Of a DNA stretch of 64,000 nt, positions 61,608 through 64,000 are shown piece after piece. A program made the translations under genes and the position numbers. Where the stretch lies: assembly GCA_016748015.1 (NCBI GenBank), contig JAAOMT010000468.1:598998-662997 (forward strand), written 5' to 3'. The stretch is from Geosiphon pyriformis. Taxonomy: Eukaryota > Glomeromycota > Glomeromycetes > Archaeosporales > Geosiphonaceae. Every line of letters begins with the position of its first letter. Position 1 is the stretch's first letter. Under the pieces are notes generated by a model. The model searched no databases. It was not told the DNA's origin and saw only the letters and a list, made by a program, of their open reading frames with translations.

Positions 61608-62639
61608 GGAATAACTGCTTCAAAGAAAATTTTTACAAAGTCAAAATGCATCCGTGTTGCATAAATATTATTCTAACCGAACTTCTCTATTTAAATTAGC
61701 CTCAATAAAGGGCAGGAACGAACGACGAACATCATGGCTTTCCGGTTTCCGGTCATGAGACATGCATACTCCGTTCATTTCCTTTCTTTTTCTTATACTC
61801 CTTTTCTCCCTTTCCTTGGTGTCATCAAACACCATCATGTATTTATTTGTAGTTTTTTAGTATTTGCCTTTCTCTAGATTATTAACATATTAAGGATTTA
61901 TGAGTGTCAATTTTTTTCAAATTTTTTAAACTAAGGAAAAGCCATCTGATCGTAGTTGTAATCAACTATTAAACTAGGAAGTTAAAGATTTTGGACTAGG
62001 GGCTTTCTTGAGTTGTTTAAGGGTCTCTGTTTAACCAAAATACCAAACAAATTAGTGAATTCTGAATGAAAATAATTCAGTTTCAAAAAAATTATCATGG
62101 AAAAACTTTACAATTTGAAATTTTTTTTTAATCGAAATTGTAACCTGATTTCTACTTTATCAAAATTCTTATAACCAATATAATAAATAATTTGATTGAA
62201 AAAGTGGTTCACATATTAATATATTATTTGAAGTTTTTTAAGTTAAATCTAATATTAATTTTAATTGTGTATTTATATATATTAAATATTATTTAAAAAT
62301 CAAATAAATAAATTATTAAGGTTTTATTTAAAATAATTATATTAAGATTGTATTTTAATTGTTGCATGGCTTTTATTAATTTAAAATTGGTTATTAAGAA
62401 AAATATTAAACTGTTTTATATAAAATATTTATTTTAAGAATTTTTAAATGCTTTTATTAAAGATTGTAATAACATATCATTGTTTATTTGAAAAACTTAG
62501 TATTTGTTAATTTTATTTTTTATTTTTAAATACATAATAAATGTAATAGGTAGTGATTGGGCCACACTTGTTAAATTAATATATATATATATATATGTAA
62601 TAATAAACCTAATCTAATATAATAATAAAGGCGTGTATG

Positions 62640-62711
62640 TGTGGCTAGTCACGTGTTGAAACCGTCTATAGTACCTAGATTAGGATTACACTTTGTTATA
62701 GCAAAAAATAT
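62640..62711 (+). mobile_element. LINE 3' tail remnant (short form)
   Basis: ggctagtcacgtgttg and tatagtacctagattagg, then cactttgttatagcaaaaaa, align with the tail of the young LINE at 44240-44360, with the middle missing. It is in plus orientation and no coding part is left. Confidence 0.65.
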
Positions 62712-62844
62712 ATATATTCAAAAAATATTATTAATTGTTAAGATAATCGTTTTTGTGATATAATATATATGTAAAACAAGCAAAGCAATATAATTAAAAA
62801 TAGCAAAAAACCCTGCTAAAAATGAAACGTAAAATAGGTTTAAA

Positions 62845-62945
62845 ATCAGTTTGAATGGCTAGTCATGTGTAAAAAATGCATAATTTATATTTATTATAAA
62901 CATGTATATGTTAAATAGTATAAATAGTGAAAAAAAATTTAAATA
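62845..62945 (+). mobile_element. AT-decayed LINE 3' tail remnant
   Basis: ggctagtcatgtgtaaaaaatgcataatttat matches ggctggtcacgtgtagaaagtgcatgattcac at 44255-44286 through transitions only, apart from one or two sites. It is followed by an A-run near 62930. No ORF part remains. Confidence 0.7.
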
Positions 62946-63105
62946 TAATACAATAAATTAAAGTGATTTTTAAAATCTATATATTTTAAATTGTAGGTAT
63001 TAAAATAGATTAGACATTCGATTAACGCCTCATTTACATAAAAAATTCAATTATTTTATTCCTTGCACTATTATTTGAATAATTTAAATTCTCAAGGATG
63101 ATACC

Positions 63106-63321
63106 ATGAGCGAATTTCCCTTCAATAGAGGATTTCTATCTAATCGATCATTACGAGAAAGTGTTCACAATAAATTGTTTGAGCTGAATCTGACCTCAAA
63201 GGAGGGACAGCCTGATTCTCGATCCAAAGAATCAACTTTGAAACTAGGAAAAATTTTCTGTTACAGCTGCAGTTCATTCGAATCACGTATAAGTACGAAT
63301 GCAACGATCGGGCCCAGCTAA
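63106..63321 (+). CDS. Hypothetical short ORF (71 aa), possibly a first exon
   Basis: ATG at 63106 follows a plausible 5' context (ataccATG). The protein (EFPFNRGFLSNRSLRESVHN, then Ser/Lys-rich) is hydrophilic and has no motif I know. It ends at TAA in gggcccagctaaag. It points toward the minus-strand gene at 63367-63834, with about 45 bp between their ends. It may be chance. Confidence 0.3.
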   Translation: MSEFPFNRGFLSNRSLRESVHNKLFELNLTSKEGQPDSRSKESTLKLGKIFCYSCSSFESRISTNATIGPS

Positions 63322-63366
63322 AGTTCCCCATTTAGCATCTCAATATCGGAAAAATATTCATATTAT

Positions 63367-63834
63367 TTAAGTGTGATCGAGTCTGTCTTCCATTGGTCCA
63401 TCCATACTAATATGGGATGACATGGCTAAAACATCCAGCTCATCGTATACAAGTTGATCAGGATGAGTACTGAAGGGACCGATATCCAACATTCCTTCTA
63501 AATTCGTAGTTGCAGATGAATTTCCCATGACTAAGTTTTGCTGAATTACGTATGGAGAGAGCTCCAGGTGATTTAATTGTAAACCGCTAGGCAACTGTTG
63601 CAAAGGTTGTACAAGATTTTCTGGAAGCTGAACCATATTTTTGATACCACCTTCTGGGAGTTGAACCATATTGTTGATTCCATCTTCCGAGAGTTGAACC
63701 ATATTGCTGATTCCATCTTCCGAGAGTTGAACCAAATTGTTGATTACATCATCGCTTTCTTCAGGAACATTATTCAACTCCACTACGCGCAAGGGATTCC
63801 GGGGCCGAATAACAAGATTGAAATTTTTTTCCAT
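63367..63834 (-). CDS. Hypothetical protein with 11-residue tandem repeat
   Basis: ATG 63834 opens an uninterrupted 155-codon frame ending TGA at 63367. After EKNFNLVIRPRNPLRVVELN come four 33-bp repeats (63759 to 63628) of the type NMVQLSEDGIN, and then an acidic tail (HPDQLVYDELDVLAM). No signal peptide or membrane segment is seen. The tail with hydrophobic-acidic spacing could be an activation domain, but that is speculation. It may be the whole gene or one exon; no family recognised. Confidence 0.5.
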   Translation of the reverse strand: MEKNFNLVIRPRNPLRVVELNNVPEESDDVINNLVQLSEDGISNMVQLSEDGINNMVQLPEGGIKNMVQLPENLVQPLQQLPSGLQLNHLELSPYVIQQNLVMGNSSATTNLEGMLDIGPFSTHPDQLVYDELDVLAMSSHISMDGPMEDRLDHT

Positions 63835-64000
63835 AGTTTTCTGTAAATTTTCTATTTCCTATTTTATTGAAGAAAAGATAATGTATTTGGATCATGTAAT
63901 TCTCCCTTTGGGTTTAAAGAATCTCTGCAAAAAATTGTGACTAACTTCTATATTTGAACAATTCTTGATATCGTTAACACTTCTAAACATGGCAGCCGAT
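63835..64000. other. Right end of window, no feature
   Basis: This is the 5' flank of the hypothetical gene at 63367-63834. Too little sequence remains to call anything. Confidence 0.4.

Overview
The window looks like nuclear DNA of an AT-rich, early-diverging fungus. The best match is an arbuscular mycorrhizal fungus (Glomeromycotina, Rhizophagus-like). Reasons: genes are split by many short GT-AG introns, spacers are extremely AT-rich, and the gypsy and LINE proteins here resemble families I know from Rhizophagus assemblies. That taxonomic call rests on memory of those families and was not searched.

Layout. 1-9906: a minus-strand Ty3/gypsy retrotransposon relic with gag, protease, a Cys-rich block, a dUTPase-like domain, RT/RNase H and integrase, its right LTR (9012-9906), and a foreign solo LTR (4227-5219) nested in pol. 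9907-11640: ORF1 of a minus-strand LINE, apparently the target of the gypsy insertion. 11640-13010: extremely AT-rich DNA. 13391-38032: a gene-rich block, all minus strand except the AlkB gene: SIZ/PIAS SUMO ligase, Arp8, an AVT-type amino acid transporter, a cold-shock-domain protein, an ALKBH8-like oxygenase (plus), glycyl-tRNA synthetase, ER GH47 mannosidase and eIF5A. 38290-39790: a broken Fanzor/TnpB-like gene. 40052-40587: a small unknown gene. 40900-51850: about 11 kb of AT-saturated DNA holding a nearly full-length but heavily decayed LINE, itself interrupted by a young LINE tail (44090-44370) and an old solo LTR (49083-50075). 51975-53365: proteasome ATPase Rpt3. 56893-61413: kinesin-1 heavy chain. 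The right end holds more LINE tails and a small repeat-containing hypothetical gene.

The host genes are mostly housekeeping: SUMO transfer, INO80 chromatin remodelling, translation (GlyRS, eIF5A and probably tRNA wobble modification by the AlkB protein), N-glycan trimming, proteolysis and microtubule transport. No operon-like logic is visible.

The most interesting content is in the mobile DNA. Two copies of one 993-bp LTR, each with a 4-bp target duplication, lie in the window. One is ordinary in composition, and the other has been pushed toward A/T largely by C-to-T and G-to-A changes. The same direction of change is seen in LINE copies and has turned Trp and Arg codons into stops. A young LINE tail sits inside the decayed LINE, which shows that decay came first. 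This points to a mutational process resembling RIP or methyl-C deamination acting on repeats. The Fanzor remnant and the dUTPase-bearing gypsy are the other notable items.
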